Assembly: GCF_019127135.1 (NCBI RefSeq)
Contig: NZ_JAHOEA010000002.1
Span: 1-64,000 of the forward strand
Reading direction: 5' to 3'
Length of the DNA stretch: 64,000 nt
Source: Segatella copri
GTDB taxonomy: Bacteria > Bacteroidota > Bacteroidia > Bacteroidales > Bacteroidaceae
Of the stretch, positions 52,885-62,386 are shown in pieces. The notes below the pieces were generated by a model, which searched no databases, had not been told where the DNA came from, and saw only the letters and a program-made list of their open reading frames with translations. Numbering within the stretch: position 1 is the stretch's first letter; the number at the start of each line of letters is the position of its first letter. A program made the position numbers and the translations under genes.

Positions 52885-53699
52885 CTGATGGCGTTGCTGC
52901 TCTGTTCCAGCAGGGGCGAATTCATCGTGCTTGCCGTCTGCCAGTAAGCTTCGCCATCCTTGGCGTAAGCCTTGTCTGCAATCGTAGCGTCCGGAATAAT
53001 CTGCATCTCCTGTTCCCCTTTATCTTCCTGGTTCATGCCGAGCGTATTCAGGAGCTGGTGGTTCAGGATACTGCGGTTGTTGTGTAGCGAAGTGAGTCCC
53101 AGTTTCAGGCTCTCCATCTGCAGTTCGTATCGGGTGATGTCGTTCTTGAGCGCCATTCCCTGGGTTTGTTTTGCCTTGATGTCGGCGATAAGCTGGCGGG
53201 TGAGCTCGATGTTTTTTTCATATACCTTGATACGGTTGTCTATCTTGTAGAGGTCCAGATACTGTCCCAGGGCGATGAATCGGGCCTGCTGACGGGTGAG
53301 TTTCACGCCCACCTCTGCCTGCTGCTTGCCCAGTTCGGCGAGGCGGATGCCTGCGTTGATGGCGCCACCGGCATAAACCACCTGCTGTGCCTGAAAGGCG
53401 AAATTATTGCCGAAGTGGGGCGATTTCAAACCTTGGGCGTTACTGAAGTCGCGGTCGGTCATCAGGGCGTTTCCGATGTAACTGAAGGAGAGAGATGCAT
53501 CGAGGTCGGGCAGTTTCTTGCTTTTAGCCGATTCGATACCGATGCTGGCAGCTTCTACGCCCGATTTCGAGGTTCGTAGCGACTTGCTGTTTTCTTCGAT
53601 TCTTTCGAAGAGTTGGGCGATGGTCATCCTGGTTTGAGCCACAGCCCATAGAGAGCCTCCCCAGATGAGAAGGCCTGCAATCATCATTTTCTTTATCAT
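52833..53699 (-). pseudogene. Truncated TolC-family outer membrane efflux gene
   Basis: The first 275 residues look like a TolC protein: signal peptide (MKKMMIAGLLIWGGSLWAVAQ), LFERIEENSKSLRTSKSGVEAA, SKKLPDLDASLSFSYIGN, QQVVYAGGAINAGI, and the start of the second helical hairpin, SPLLEQSSNAIR. It then runs into about ten residues from another frame (WQKTCRADCLMMPATC) and stops; normal TolC proteins have about 430. The membrane-fusion adaptor and most of the inner membrane pump that should follow are absent. Confidence 0.75.
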
Positions 53700-53757
53700 T
53701 CAAAAAATCTGTTTTTTATTATTCTTTAAAAATTCCGTTATCTTATGAAGTCGGGTG

Positions 53758-53765
53758 CAAAGGTA
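53758..53765 (-). promoter_or_regulatory. -7 box upstream of the truncated tolC gene
   Basis: The minus strand reads TACCTTTG; it is divergent from the AraC gene promoter. Confidence 0.45.
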
Positions 53766-53853
53766 CGGCGATTTTGGCGAATATCCGTTTTAAATTTTTC
53801 GTGCCGCATGGATTTTTTCGGAACAAAAGTTCTTTTTTATCACATTATTTCCG

Positions 53854-53861
53854 TATATTTG
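53854..53861 (+). promoter_or_regulatory. -7 box of the AraC regulator gene
   Basis: TATATTTG followed by C lies 27 bases before the start codon. Confidence 0.45.
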
Positions 53862-53888
53862 CACGCAAAAAGCGAATAAAAGGTATTT

Positions 53889-54764
53889 ATGATAGAATTA
53901 TCAGAACTGAACAGTTATCAGGAGGCCAGTCTTTTCTGCTCCGATTTGAGCGAGTGGCAGGAGGGTCCGCAGGTATTGACCTATGGAGCCATTCTCCTTT
54001 GCCGCAAGGGCAGGGCCGTGCTGAATGTGAATTATAAGGATTGGAATCTCTATGAGGGAGCCGTCATCACCCTGTTTCCGAATGATGTGGTAGAGGTGAA
54101 GAAGGTGGAGCCTTCTGCTTCCTGCGAGGGAGATGCCTGTGCCGCCATGAATGCTTCTGCCTTCGAAGTGGAGATGCTGAAATATAATCCATCTCTGCTG
54201 CGCGAAGCCAGTCTGCAGCTGGAACAGACGGTTTATTCTGCCCTGCGCGAGGACCGATGCCGGCAGGATTCGCCCGTGGTTACCCATATCATCGACAGCA
54301 TGTTTTCCCTTCTCAGACTCTATTTCGAGCAGCACGACTGTACCTGTATCTCGCAGCTGGTACTCTATCAGCTCAAGGCCTTCTTCATAGGGTTCCATGA
54401 ATATCTGCAACGCAATCCGCAGAACTGTCCCGACGAGGTGAAATCTTACAGGGTGAGGGAACTCTTCAACCGCTTCATGATGCTCATGGAACGCGATTAC
54501 AAGAAATCGAGAGATGTCAACTATTATGCCGAACAGATGAACATCACCTCCAAGTATCTTTCGAATATCGTGAGACAGGTAACGGGGCATACACCCAAAA
54601 TCATCATCGACCAGTATGTGGTGCTCCAGCTGAAGATGCAGCTCAAGCGCTCCGCCCAGAGCATCAAGGAGATGGCATGGGAATATCATTTTGCTGATGC
54701 CAGCTTCTTCTGCCGCTATTTCAAGAAACATACCGGAATGACACCGCAGCAGGTGAGAGAATGA
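53889..54764 (+). CDS. AraC-family transcriptional regulator
   Basis: A 291-residue regulator with a cupin-like N-terminal half (YGAILLCRKGRAVLNVNYKDWNLYEGAVITLFPND) and a C-terminal double helix-turn-helix (VNYYAEQMNITSKYLSNIVRQVTGHTPKIIIDQYV and SIKEMAWEYHFADASFFCRYFKKHTGMTPQQVRE). It is divergent from the damaged efflux operon, the usual place for its activator, so it may have lost its target. Confidence 0.88.
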   Translation: MIELSELNSYQEASLFCSDLSEWQEGPQVLTYGAILLCRKGRAVLNVNYKDWNLYEGAVITLFPNDVVEVKKVEPSASCEGDACAAMNASAFEVEMLKYNPSLLREASLQLEQTVYSALREDRCRQDSPVVTHIIDSMFSLLRLYFEQHDCTCISQLVLYQLKAFFIGFHEYLQRNPQNCPDEVKSYRVRELFNRFMMLMERDYKKSRDVNYYAEQMNITSKYLSNIVRQVTGHTPKIIIDQYVVLQLKMQLKRSAQSIKEMAWEYHFADASFFCRYFKKHTGMTPQQVRE

Positions 54765-54797
54765 ATACAGTAATTATAACATAAAAATTTTCAAAAC

Positions 54798-56660
54798 ATG
54801 ACAACAACACTTATCATATTGGTTATTACGGTAGCCCTGTTCATCTGGGGCAGGGTGAGGGCCGACATCGTGGCGCTTACCGCCCTGGCTGCACTCCTGG
54901 TTCTGGGAATCCTGACACCTGCCGAGGCGCTGGCGGGCTTCTCTTCGCCCATCGTCATCATGATGATAGGACTCTTCGTGGTGGGTGGAGCTATCATGCA
55001 GACCGGACTTGCCAAGCTTACGGGCAATAAGCTCATGGCGCTCTCGCGCGGCAACGAAACCGTCACCTTCCTGCTCGTAATGCTCGTAACCTCCTTTATC
55101 GGCGCCTTCGTGAGCAATACCGGAACGGTAGCCCTCATGATGCCTATCATCATGAGCATAGCTGCGGGCTCGGGCATGCAGTCGTCGCGTTTCCTCATGC
55201 CGCTCGCCTTTGCCGGAAGTCTGGGCGGAATGCTCACCCTCATCGGTACGCCGCCCAACCTGGTTATCGATGAAGTATTGACCGAGGGCGGTTATCAGCC
55301 GCTTGCCTTCTTCAGCTTCTTCCCTGTGGGCATCATCGTCATCGCCATCGGCATCATCGTGCTCATGCCGCTCAGCAAAATCTTCCTCAGCAAAAAGCAG
55401 AGCGGTAAGAAAAAAAAGCAGGGCAAATCGCTTGATGACCTGGTAGACGAATATCAGCTGCTCGATAATCTGCATCGCTACATCGTGCCTAGCCGTCGCC
55501 CTTCTGCCGCAATCGACGAGAATGGCGAGCAGATGGATATCGTGGGCAAAACCCTGAAGGATCTGAGTATCCAGAAGAAATATGGCGTGAGTATCATCGA
55601 GATAAGAAACGAGAAGAAATCGCGACTGGGACTGGTGAAGGATGTGAGCCAGAACATGGCGAAGAGCAGCAGCACCATTCAGGTTCACGATACCTTATAT
55701 ATAATAGGTGAGGAGGAGAAGATGAAACGCTTTGCCAGCGATTACGGTCTCAGGAAGATGAAGGATGTGAAGATTGATTTCTACGACCTGGGACTGACCG
55801 AAATCGTGGTGATGCCTACGTCTAATTTTGTCGGTCTGCGCATAGGCGAGGCCAACCTGCGCAAGCGTTTCGGCATCAACGTGCTGGGCGTAAAGCGTGG
55901 CGATGAATATATTACCGACAATCTGATAGCCACCAAACTTCATGTGGGCGATATGCTCCTGGTGCAGGGCGAATGGACCAATCTGGCTCATCTGGCTACC
56001 GATACGAGCAACTGGGTGGTTATCGACCAGCCAGAGAAGACTGCCGACAAGGTGCTCTTGGATTATAAGGCGCCTGTGGCGGCTGCCATCATGCTGCTGA
56101 TGATTGCGATGATGGTGTTCGATTTCATTCCTGTGGCTCCGGTCACGGCGGTCATCATCGCCGGACTGCTGACCGTCTTTGCCGGATGTTTCCGGAATGT
56201 TGAGGCGGCTTACAAGACCATCAACTGGGAGAGCATCGTGCTGATAGCCGCCATGATGCCGATGTCTACGGCGCTTGAGAAGACGGGTGCTTCTGCCTTG
56301 GTTTCTCAGGGGCTGGTAGAGAGTTTGGGTTCGATGGGACCTACGGCTCTCTTGGCAGGTATCTACTTCACCACTTCTCTGATGACGATGTTTATCAGCA
56401 ATACTGCCACGGCTGTGCTGATGGCTCCTATTGCCCTGGTGGCGGCTCAGCAGGTAGGTGTGAGTCCTTATTCCTTCCTCTTTGCGGTTACGTTGGGCGC
56501 CAGCATGTGCTTTGCTTCTCCGTTCTCCACCCCTCCTAATGCGCTGGTGATGAAGGCGGGTGGCTATACGTTTATGGATTACGTGAAGGTAGGTTTGCCT
56601 CTGCAGATTATCATCGGCGTTGTGATGACCTTCGTTCTTCCGCTTCTGTTTCCTTACTAA
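54798..56660 (+). CDS. SLC13-family sodium/anion symporter-like permease with two RCK_C domains
   Basis: A 620-residue inner membrane protein. The helices begin TTTLIILVITVALFIWGRVRADIVALTALAALLVLGILTPAEALAGFSSPIVIMM, and later contain the SNTGTVALMMPI and SNTATAVLMAPIAL loops typical of SLC13/CitMHS/arsenite-type carriers. Residues about 200-410 are cytoplasmic with two TrkA-C domains (DIVGKTLKDLSIQKKYGVSIIEIRNEKK and TSNFVGLRIGEANLRKRFGINVLGVKRG). The substrate is unknown (dicarboxylate or sulfate are family options). It follows the AraC gene by 33 bases. Confidence 0.88.
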   Translation: MTTTLIILVITVALFIWGRVRADIVALTALAALLVLGILTPAEALAGFSSPIVIMMIGLFVVGGAIMQTGLAKLTGNKLMALSRGNETVTFLLVMLVTSFIGAFVSNTGTVALMMPIIMSIAAGSGMQSSRFLMPLAFAGSLGGMLTLIGTPPNLVIDEVLTEGGYQPLAFFSFFPVGIIVIAIGIIVLMPLSKIFLSKKQSGKKKKQGKSLDDLVDEYQLLDNLHRYIVPSRRPSAAIDENGEQMDIVGKTLKDLSIQKKYGVSIIEIRNEKKSRLGLVKDVSQNMAKSSSTIQVHDTLYIIGEEEKMKRFASDYGLRKMKDVKIDFYDLGLTEIVVMPTSNFVGLRIGEANLRKRFGINVLGVKRGDEYITDNLIATKLHVGDMLLVQGEWTNLAHLATDTSNWVVIDQPEKTADKVLLDYKAPVAAAIMLLMIAMMVFDFIPVAPVTAVIIAGLLTVFAGCFRNVEAAYKTINWESIVLIAAMMPMSTALEKTGASALVSQGLVESLGSMGPTALLAGIYFTTSLMTMFISNTATAVLMAPIALVAAQQVGVSPYSFLFAVTLGASMCFASPFSTPPNALVMKAGGYTFMDYVKVGLPLQIIIGVVMTFVLPLLFPY

Positions 56661-56678
56661 GGATTTTTGATATCAATA

Positions 56679-56720
56679 TAAAAGCCCCCGATGTTTTTCC
56701 CGCATTGGGGGCTCTTTTTT
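56679..56720 (+). terminator. Terminator after the SLC13 gene
   Basis: AAAGCCCCC pairs with GGGGGCTCTTT with an added ATG/CAT pairing and T-run. Confidence 0.8.
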
Positions 56721-57797
56721 AATCGGGTTAAATCAGGCCTTTTTATTTTCCCAATTAGGGAGATTTTTTTCTCCAACTGGGCTAGTGATTTTGCGCGCTT
56801 TCTGAATCACGATGCAAAAATACGAAATCCCGATTTGTCAGTTGTGCGATAGCGTGCGATGCCGTGCGATAGCGGAACATTTTCCGCTAATCTCTTTTCT
56901 TCGTGTTCACGGAAGTTGGGACAGATGTTTTCAACGATGTTGGACAGTTGTTCCTTATGATAGCCCGAATCGGCAACAAGATAGGTCTTCATACGGCATG
57001 ATTTCTCCTAATTGAGGGCGGAATACTGAAAAATAGCCCCATTTATCTCCACTTCGAGTATCGGGAAGAGCATCGGAAATAAGGGTTCCTGCATGTCTTT
57101 TGATACCTGAGAGAGCAAAAGTTGCACCTATTCGGTGCCTTTTTCCGGCTTTTTCATCGTTGGAGCGGTTGAAATGGGGATATTGTACTTCAAATTCTTA
57201 GTCTATATTTCTATATAATTTATTGATTATGAGCCTTTTAGAGAGAAGTTGGGTTGGGCGGAGCGTTCCAGTTCCAGTTGTTCCAATTAATTTTTTGAGC
57301 GTTCCATTCCACCTTCTTGTATATATAACTATCTATATATTAAGTAGTTATAGAGTCTCTATAAAGGGATATTGTCCTATGAAAATCTATTTGGAACAAT
57401 TGGAACAACTGGAACAACTGGAACGCTTGCCAGAAAATCATTTCTGTTTTGATCCTGTTACCGGCACCCCCGAAGTCCCCATTTCCTCTAGAAAGCCTCA
57501 CTCTGTTTTATCTCTTTTCACCCTCGCAATCATCAAAAGTTCGTTTGCGGTTCTCTGTCATCTCTTAATAGTAGTACCAACATTCCTCTTCTGGACTTTT
57601 CAAGTAACCTATGCCTTGCAGAGTTAAAGGCATTTTAAGTATCTTAATAGGCAAAATCCTATTGTAAAGTGTGAGAAATTAATATTTATTCGTTTGTACC
57701 GCTAGGCGTTAGGGAGATACGCCTAACGGACTTGCAAACCAGTATTACGGACTTATACCACAGCACCTTCTGCCTAGTTAGGGCGTGTGGCGCATAT
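56721..57797. other. Gene-free, repeat-rich stretch
   Basis: No convincing gene. It contains an inverted repeat (56751-56762 with 56771-56782), three tandem 10-mers of TGCGATRSCG type (56844-56873), a GGAACAAYT 9-mer array (57393-57425) with an opposite-strand match (57264-57290), and an AGGCGT/ACGCCT hairpin (57703-57709 with 57719-57725). Two open frames of 67 and 134 codons overlap these repeats and look spurious. Confidence 0.5.
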
Positions 57798-58934
57798 TTA
57801 ATACGCTTCTCCCTGCTCTATTTCTTCCTGCGTGATGCGCTTGCGGTCGATGGCGCGCCAGGCGAAGACGATGTAGGCGAGCACGAACGGGATGAGGAGA
57901 GAAACTATCGCCATGGTGCGGAGCGTGAACTCGCTGCTACAGCTGTTGGCGAGGGTGAGCGAACTCTGAAGGTCGATGTTCGACGGATAGTAGGCGGTAT
58001 TGTTCCAGCCGGCTATCAGCAGCAGAACCAGCACGGAAAGCACGGTTCCGGTGCCCGTAAACCAGATTCCCTTTCTGTACTGCACGCTCCTCGATGACTT
58101 GTAAATTCCGAAAAGCACGAGCACTATTCCTATTAATAATATTACAAGCAAGATTGGCATCTCCAGGAGATTGTGAAGATACTTCATGCTCTCTATCGTA
58201 ATGCCGGAAGAAGAAGTGCTGAATCCGTCCTTTACCAGCAATCTGATGAGGAATGGCAGGAAGAACAATAGGAAGAGCAGGGCATTCCATGGCAACTGGC
58301 GGGTGCAGCGCTCCTGAATCTGCTGGTGCTCGATGTTGTTCTTGATGTAGAGCATGCCCAGAATGCGGGCTAGCATCAGTACGGCAAGTCCCAGCACCAC
58401 GTTCCATGGGTCGAGTAGGGCATCAAGACCATGACTGGCGTTTGCCCATCGGCTGATAACGGGTTGCAGACTGTTGGTAATATTCCCCTTGTCTATCAGA
58501 AAATTGCTGCCGTTGAAGAAGGTGGCTACGGCTCCGCCAAGAAGCAGCGGACCCACGATGCCGTTGATGATGAGGCAGATCTGAAAGGTCTTCGGTCCTA
58601 GAAAATTACCTATCTTGTTCTGGAATTCATAGCTCACGGCTTGAATCACAAACGAGAACAGGATGATCATCCACAGCCAGTAGGCTCCGCCGAAACTGGT
58701 GCTGTAGAACAATGGGAACGAGGCGAAGAAGGCTCCGCCGAAGGTGACGAGCGTGGTGAAGGTGAACTCCCACTTTCTGCCCGTAGAGTTGATGATGAGG
58801 CGACGCTCTTCTTCCGTTTTTCCCAAACAGAAAATCAAGGTGTTGGCTCCCTGTACAAACATGAGAAACACCAGCAGGGCTCCTAATAATGATACGAGGA
58901 ACCACCAGTATGATTGCAAAAATTCGTATGTCAT
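57798..58934 (-). CDS. cydB: Cytochrome bd ubiquinol oxidase subunit II
   Basis: The smaller core subunit of cytochrome bd, a high-affinity oxygen reductase that lets anaerobes consume traces of oxygen. The 378-residue protein has about eight helices, starting SYWWFLVSLLGALLVFLMFVQGANTLIFCLGKTEEERRLIINSTGRKWEFTFTTLVTFGGAFFASFPLFYSTSFGGAYWLWM. Length is normal. It follows cydA by 53 bases and ends the DUF4492-cydA-cydB operon. Confidence 0.93.
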   Translation of the reverse strand: MTYEFLQSYWWFLVSLLGALLVFLMFVQGANTLIFCLGKTEEERRLIINSTGRKWEFTFTTLVTFGGAFFASFPLFYSTSFGGAYWLWMIILFSFVIQAVSYEFQNKIGNFLGPKTFQICLIINGIVGPLLLGGAVATFFNGSNFLIDKGNITNSLQPVISRWANASHGLDALLDPWNVVLGLAVLMLARILGMLYIKNNIEHQQIQERCTRQLPWNALLFLLFFLPFLIRLLVKDGFSTSSSGITIESMKYLHNLLEMPILLVILLIGIVLVLFGIYKSSRSVQYRKGIWFTGTGTVLSVLVLLLIAGWNNTAYYPSNIDLQSSLTLANSCSSEFTLRTMAIVSLLIPFVLAYIVFAWRAIDRKRITQEEIEQGEAY

Positions 58935-58987
58935 AATGCTAATGTCATAAAGTTAATTCATAATCTTAAGTTTATCATCTTAAGTTT

Positions 58988-60526
58988 TTATTCATATTCC
59001 GGTCCTTTCTTAATCTGCTTCACCAGGATGCTGATTTCTACGGCGAGCATGGTGGTGAAGAGTGCCAGGAAGATGAAGAAGGTGGTGGCCACGCTGCCTG
59101 CCTCGATGTCAGAGATGGCGGCGCTTACTGGCAGCAGGTCTTGGATGGTCCAAGGCTGGCGACCGATTTCTGCTACTATCCAGCCCGATTCTGAGGCGAT
59201 GTAAGCCAGCGGAATCATGATGATGGCGAAAATGAGAAACCATCGGTATTGGGCGATTTCCTTCTTATAGACCAAGAATAGGCTGAGGGCGAAGAAGAGG
59301 ATGAGCAGGCAGCCTACTCCCACCATCAGGCGGAAGGCGTAGAAGCAGATCGGGATGCTCGGTACCAGTTCCTTAGCGTCCTTGATGTAACCATATCCGA
59401 AGTATTTCATGTTCTCCCTGAGGATAGGAAGCTGGTCTTGCGCCTTGGTTTCGCGATAGGTTTTCAGGGCAACAATCGCCTTCTTGCCCCGGGCAATCTT
59501 TTCCTGCACGGATGGTTCCCGGGTGCCATTCTCGTGGGTGTAACCCTTGATAATATCGTTCACGCCTGGCACGTAGCCATCGGCTGTGCGGGTGGCTAAG
59601 AACGAGAGCATGTTAGGGATGGCGATGCGCATGGCTGGCTCCTGCTCGTTTTCGTAATCGGGCTGCTGGAAGGGGTGAACGGCTGCTATCGCCGTAAGGC
59701 TCTCGCCGTTTCCACCATTATATAATGCTTCCATCGCAGCCAGTTTCATCGGCTGCACCTGTGCCACCTGATAGGCGGAGTTGTCGCCGGTCATCGCAGC
59801 CAGCAGGGTGGCGATGAGTCCTACTCCGGCACCCATCTTGATGCTCGCCTTGGCAAGTTGGGTTTCTCTCTTCTTCAGGAGATACCAGCAGCTTACGGCT
59901 ACCACGAAAGTGGCGCCGATGATCCAGGATGAAGTGACGGTATGGGTGAACTTGTTGATGGCGAATGGCGAGAGTGCCACATCCATAAACGAAGTCATCT
60001 CGAAGCGCATGGTGTCGGGATTAAATTCCTGCCCTACAGGATATTGCATCCAGGCGTTGGCTACGAGAATCCACCAGGCAGAAATGGTGGCGCCAAGTCC
60101 CGTGAGCCAGGTGGAGGCAAGGTGGAAGCCTCGGCTCACCTTATCCCAGCCGAAGAACATCACGGCCACGAAGGTGCTCTCCATGAAGAATGCCAGGATG
60201 CCTTCGATGGCGAGGGGAGCGCCGAACACGTCGCCCACAAACCAGGAGTAGTTGCTCCAGTTGGTGCCGAATTCAAATTCCAGGATGATGCCTGTGGCAA
60301 CGCCCATGGCGAAGTTCACGCCAAAGAGTTTTTGCCAGAAACGGGTTACGTGCTTCCAGAACGGCTTGTTGGTGCGGTAGTAGCATGTTTCGGCGATGCC
60401 CATGATTACTGCCAGTCCCAGGGTGAGCGGCACGAACAGCCAATGGTAGATGGCCGTGAGTGCGAATTGCGCCCTCGACCAGTCGATGGTGGCTGATGTA
60501 ATGTCTAACAATAGATTTGTCATCAT
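58988..60526 (-). CDS. cydA: Cytochrome bd ubiquinol oxidase subunit I
   Basis: Carries the three haems and the quinol site. The 512-residue protein has His28 (AIYHWLFVPLTLG; counted from the first Met), EGILAFFMESTFVAVMFFGW with the haem glutamates, a Q loop (GTREPSVQEKIARGKKA region) and GRQPW near the C-terminus. An insertion of about 120 residues between helices 6 and 7 matches the Bacteroidetes type. ATG at 60526 or 60523; the first is used. It lies downstream of DUF4492, with 77 bases between. Confidence 0.94.
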   Translation of the reverse strand: MMTNLLLDITSATIDWSRAQFALTAIYHWLFVPLTLGLAVIMGIAETCYYRTNKPFWKHVTRFWQKLFGVNFAMGVATGIILEFEFGTNWSNYSWFVGDVFGAPLAIEGILAFFMESTFVAVMFFGWDKVSRGFHLASTWLTGLGATISAWWILVANAWMQYPVGQEFNPDTMRFEMTSFMDVALSPFAINKFTHTVTSSWIIGATFVVAVSCWYLLKKRETQLAKASIKMGAGVGLIATLLAAMTGDNSAYQVAQVQPMKLAAMEALYNGGNGESLTAIAAVHPFQQPDYENEQEPAMRIAIPNMLSFLATRTADGYVPGVNDIIKGYTHENGTREPSVQEKIARGKKAIVALKTYRETKAQDQLPILRENMKYFGYGYIKDAKELVPSIPICFYAFRLMVGVGCLLILFFALSLFLVYKKEIAQYRWFLIFAIIMIPLAYIASESGWIVAEIGRQPWTIQDLLPVSAAISDIEAGSVATTFFIFLALFTTMLAVEISILVKQIKKGPEYE

Positions 60527-60603
60527 AGTTGAATGGTTTTAAAATTGTTATTATATAATGTTTTTGTATTTCTTCTGATAATATAGGATTGAAATTCAGA
60601 GTC

Positions 60604-60870
60604 TTATCTGTTGAGAATTTCCTTGGATACGAAGCCAGCCTTGTCTCCGTTCTTGGCATTCGTATTGATAAAATCTGGAAAGAAAAAGAGCTTGAGCACC
60701 AGGAAGATGATGGCAAGCTTGATGAGGATGACAGCCCACAACGTCTTGCCCAGGGTCATCGTCCTGAAACCATCGTAATAGAGATGGAAAATCCGGGACA
60801 GCAGTCCTTGTTTCATCGGTTTTACATCCGTTTTCATCAGGTTTTTATCCTTTTTCTTCTGCATAAGCAC
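60604..60870 (-). CDS. DUF4492 small membrane protein, first gene of the cyd operon
   Basis: An 88-residue protein (starts at 60870 or 60864) with one transmembrane helix (TLWAVILIKLAIIFLVLKLFFFPDF), preceded by the DUF4492 signature FHLYYDGFRTMTLGK. These small proteins sit before cydA in Bacteroidetes and probably assist or regulate the oxidase (inference from gene order). It has its own full promoter upstream. Confidence 0.8.
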   Translation of the reverse strand: MLMQKKKDKNLMKTDVKPMKQGLLSRIFHLYYDGFRTMTLGKTLWAVILIKLAIIFLVLKLFFFPDFINTNAKNGDKAGFVSKEILNR

Positions 60871-60891
60871 TCCTTCTTAAAAAATCTGCTG

Positions 60892-60923
60892 CAAATCTAC
60901 AATAAAATTATGTAACTACCAAA
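60892..60923 (-). promoter_or_regulatory. Promoter of the DUF4492-cydAB operon
   Basis: The minus strand has TTTG (60920-60923), 20 bases and TAGATTTG (60892-60899). No FNR-like dyad is evident within 40 bases. Confidence 0.65.
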
Positions 60924-61207
60924 TGTTTTCTTGAAAAAGTTACAAAAAAAGTTGCTTTTAGATATCCCATAAGGGAGTTCTTTTAAAGTTTTTCTTTTTA
61001 ATTTCATCTGTTTATCCATCAAAAAGTAATCTATCTTCTCTAAAAACTCTCGTTTTATTCCTTTATGTTAAAATCTTCTCCACAAAAATCGCCTATCTTT
61101 GCAGTCTCATTACAAGAAAAAAGTTCTAATAATCTTTGTGCTTTAAAGAGAAAACATCGTAGAATTCGTTGTGCTGGAAAATCTGATGTTTTTTTATGGA
61201 ATAAGTC
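60924..61207. other. Gene-free stretch between cyd and mmcQ-type genes
   Basis: I see a lone TATCTTTG box (61094-61101) without a matching TTG, and no gene, RNA or terminator. Confidence 0.4.
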
Positions 61208-61237
61208 TTGCCGTTTCATCAGAATTTATTATCTTTG
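61208..61237 (+). promoter_or_regulatory. Promoter of the MmcQ/YjbR gene
   Basis: TTG (61208-61210), exactly 19 bases, TATCTTTG (61230-61237): a textbook match, 50 bases before the start. Confidence 0.75.
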
Positions 61238-61286
61238 TCCCCTAAAACATAGAAAACATATTAATCAGGAATAATCAGAAGAAATA

Positions 61287-61655
61287 ATGAATATAGAATC
61301 TGTTAGAGAGTATTGCCTCTCGCTCCCCCTCGTAACCGAGGCTTTTCCTTTTGATGAGCGGACCTTGGTGTTTCGCATTTTGGGCAAGATATTTGCCTGT
61401 GTTGACCTGGAGCGCCCCGAGTGGGTTACGATGAAATGTAATGCCGATTACGCCCTCGAACTCCGGGAAGTGCATCCCGAAATAGAAGGCGCATGGCATT
61501 GGAATAAGAAATACTGGAATCAGGTAAACCTTTATGGCACGCTGGAAGATGATTTCGTCCAGGCCCTGATTCGCCACAGCTATTCCGAAGTGGTGAAGAA
61601 GCTCAAGAAACAGGAAAGGCTTGAGCATCCTGAAATCATGGAGGTGGTGGAGTAG
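61287..61655 (+). CDS. MmcQ/YjbR family DNA-binding protein
   Basis: A 122-residue cytosolic protein of the CyaY-like/YjbR fold: EYCLSLPLVTEAFPFDERTLVFRILGKIFACVDLERP, MKCNADYALELRE, HWNKKYWNQVNL and LIRHSYSEVVKKL. Members bind DNA in vitro, but their role is unclear. It is convergent with the cupin gene; only 3 bases separate the two stop codons. Confidence 0.9.
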   Translation: MNIESVREYCLSLPLVTEAFPFDERTLVFRILGKIFACVDLERPEWVTMKCNADYALELREVHPEIEGAWHWNKKYWNQVNLYGTLEDDFVQALIRHSYSEVVKKLKKQERLEHPEIMEVVE

Positions 61656-61658
61656 TTT

Positions 61659-62108
61659 CTACCACTCCACTTTATCGTTGAGAATCACGCCGTCGGTTGC
61701 ATCTTCGGCTGTAAAGGTTTCGGCCTTATACTGCACGCAGAGCATCACGAGTGGTTCTGTACCGTTGTTGCGAACAGAGCGCTTGCCGGCTGGTGCTACT
61801 CTCACCACGCTTCCCTCCTGAATAGGGAATACCTTGCCATCTACCTGGAACTCGCCCTTGCCGCTGAGGAAGAAATACAGTTCCTCGTGGTTCTTGTGGG
61901 TGTGGAGGAATCCTGTCTCTGTGCCAGGAGCAAAGCTTTGGAATGAGAACTCACCACCAGTAGCGTTCACGCTCTGACCTCCGAATACCTTTCCGGGAAT
62001 CTTAATCTCAGGACCCATCTCTAAGGTGTAATCCTTGATTTCACTCATCTTGCCAAAATCTGTGGCTGTGAAGTTTTCAGCCTTTGCAATAATCTTTGTT
62101 TCTTTCAT
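61659..62108 (-). CDS. Cupin-domain protein
   Basis: A 149-residue single-domain cupin. Metal-binding motif 1 is HTHKNHEELYFFLSGKGEFQVDG, motif 2 is EGSVVRVAPAGKRSVRN. Conserved spacing predicts a small beta-barrel enzyme or sensor; the substrate is unknown. It is divergent from the HxlR regulator, which probably controls it. Confidence 0.88.
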   Translation of the reverse strand: MKETKIIAKAENFTATDFGKMSEIKDYTLEMGPEIKIPGKVFGGQSVNATGGEFSFQSFAPGTETGFLHTHKNHEELYFFLSGKGEFQVDGKVFPIQEGSVVRVAPAGKRSVRNNGTEPLVMLCVQYKAETFTAEDATDGVILNDKVEW

Positions 62109-62221
62109 CTTGTCTGTTATTTTTAAATGTTTATATTTCTTTTTTTATTTCACTTTATGTTATTTCTTTTTGTGAATTTGTGAATACTTCTCCTTTCAGT
62201 TTTAATTTCTGAATTGCGCTG

Positions 62222-62252
62222 CAAAGATACTGCAAAAAACTGGTTCCTGCAA
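62222..62252 (-). promoter_or_regulatory. Promoter of the cupin gene
   Basis: The minus strand has TTG (62250-62252), 20 bases and TATCTTTG (62222-62229). Confidence 0.7.
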
Positions 62253-62348
62253 GAGGGCACTTGGGGGTAAGATGGTTACTGGGAGGTAACTATTGCGTGG
62301 GAATGGGAGTAAGAAAAATGAAGCGTTAACTTAGATTAACTTGGTATG

Positions 62349-62380
62349 TTTGGTATCTTTTCGGATATTAGTTACTTTTG
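62349..62380 (+). promoter_or_regulatory. Promoter of the HxlR gene
   Basis: TTTG (62349-62352), 20 bases and TACTTTTG (62373-62380). Confidence 0.65.
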
Positions 62381-62386
62381 TAGCCT

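Noticed and set aside
56812..57015. 67-codon open frame as a gene
   Set aside because: Overlaps tandem 10-mers and stops; no protein features.
57223..57627. 134-codon open frame as a gene
   Set aside because: It contains the GGAACAAYT repeat, has erratic composition and no recognisable domain.
61065..61274. 69-codon open frame as a gene
   Set aside because: Spans two promoter boxes and the mmcQ promoter, so it is probably not translated.
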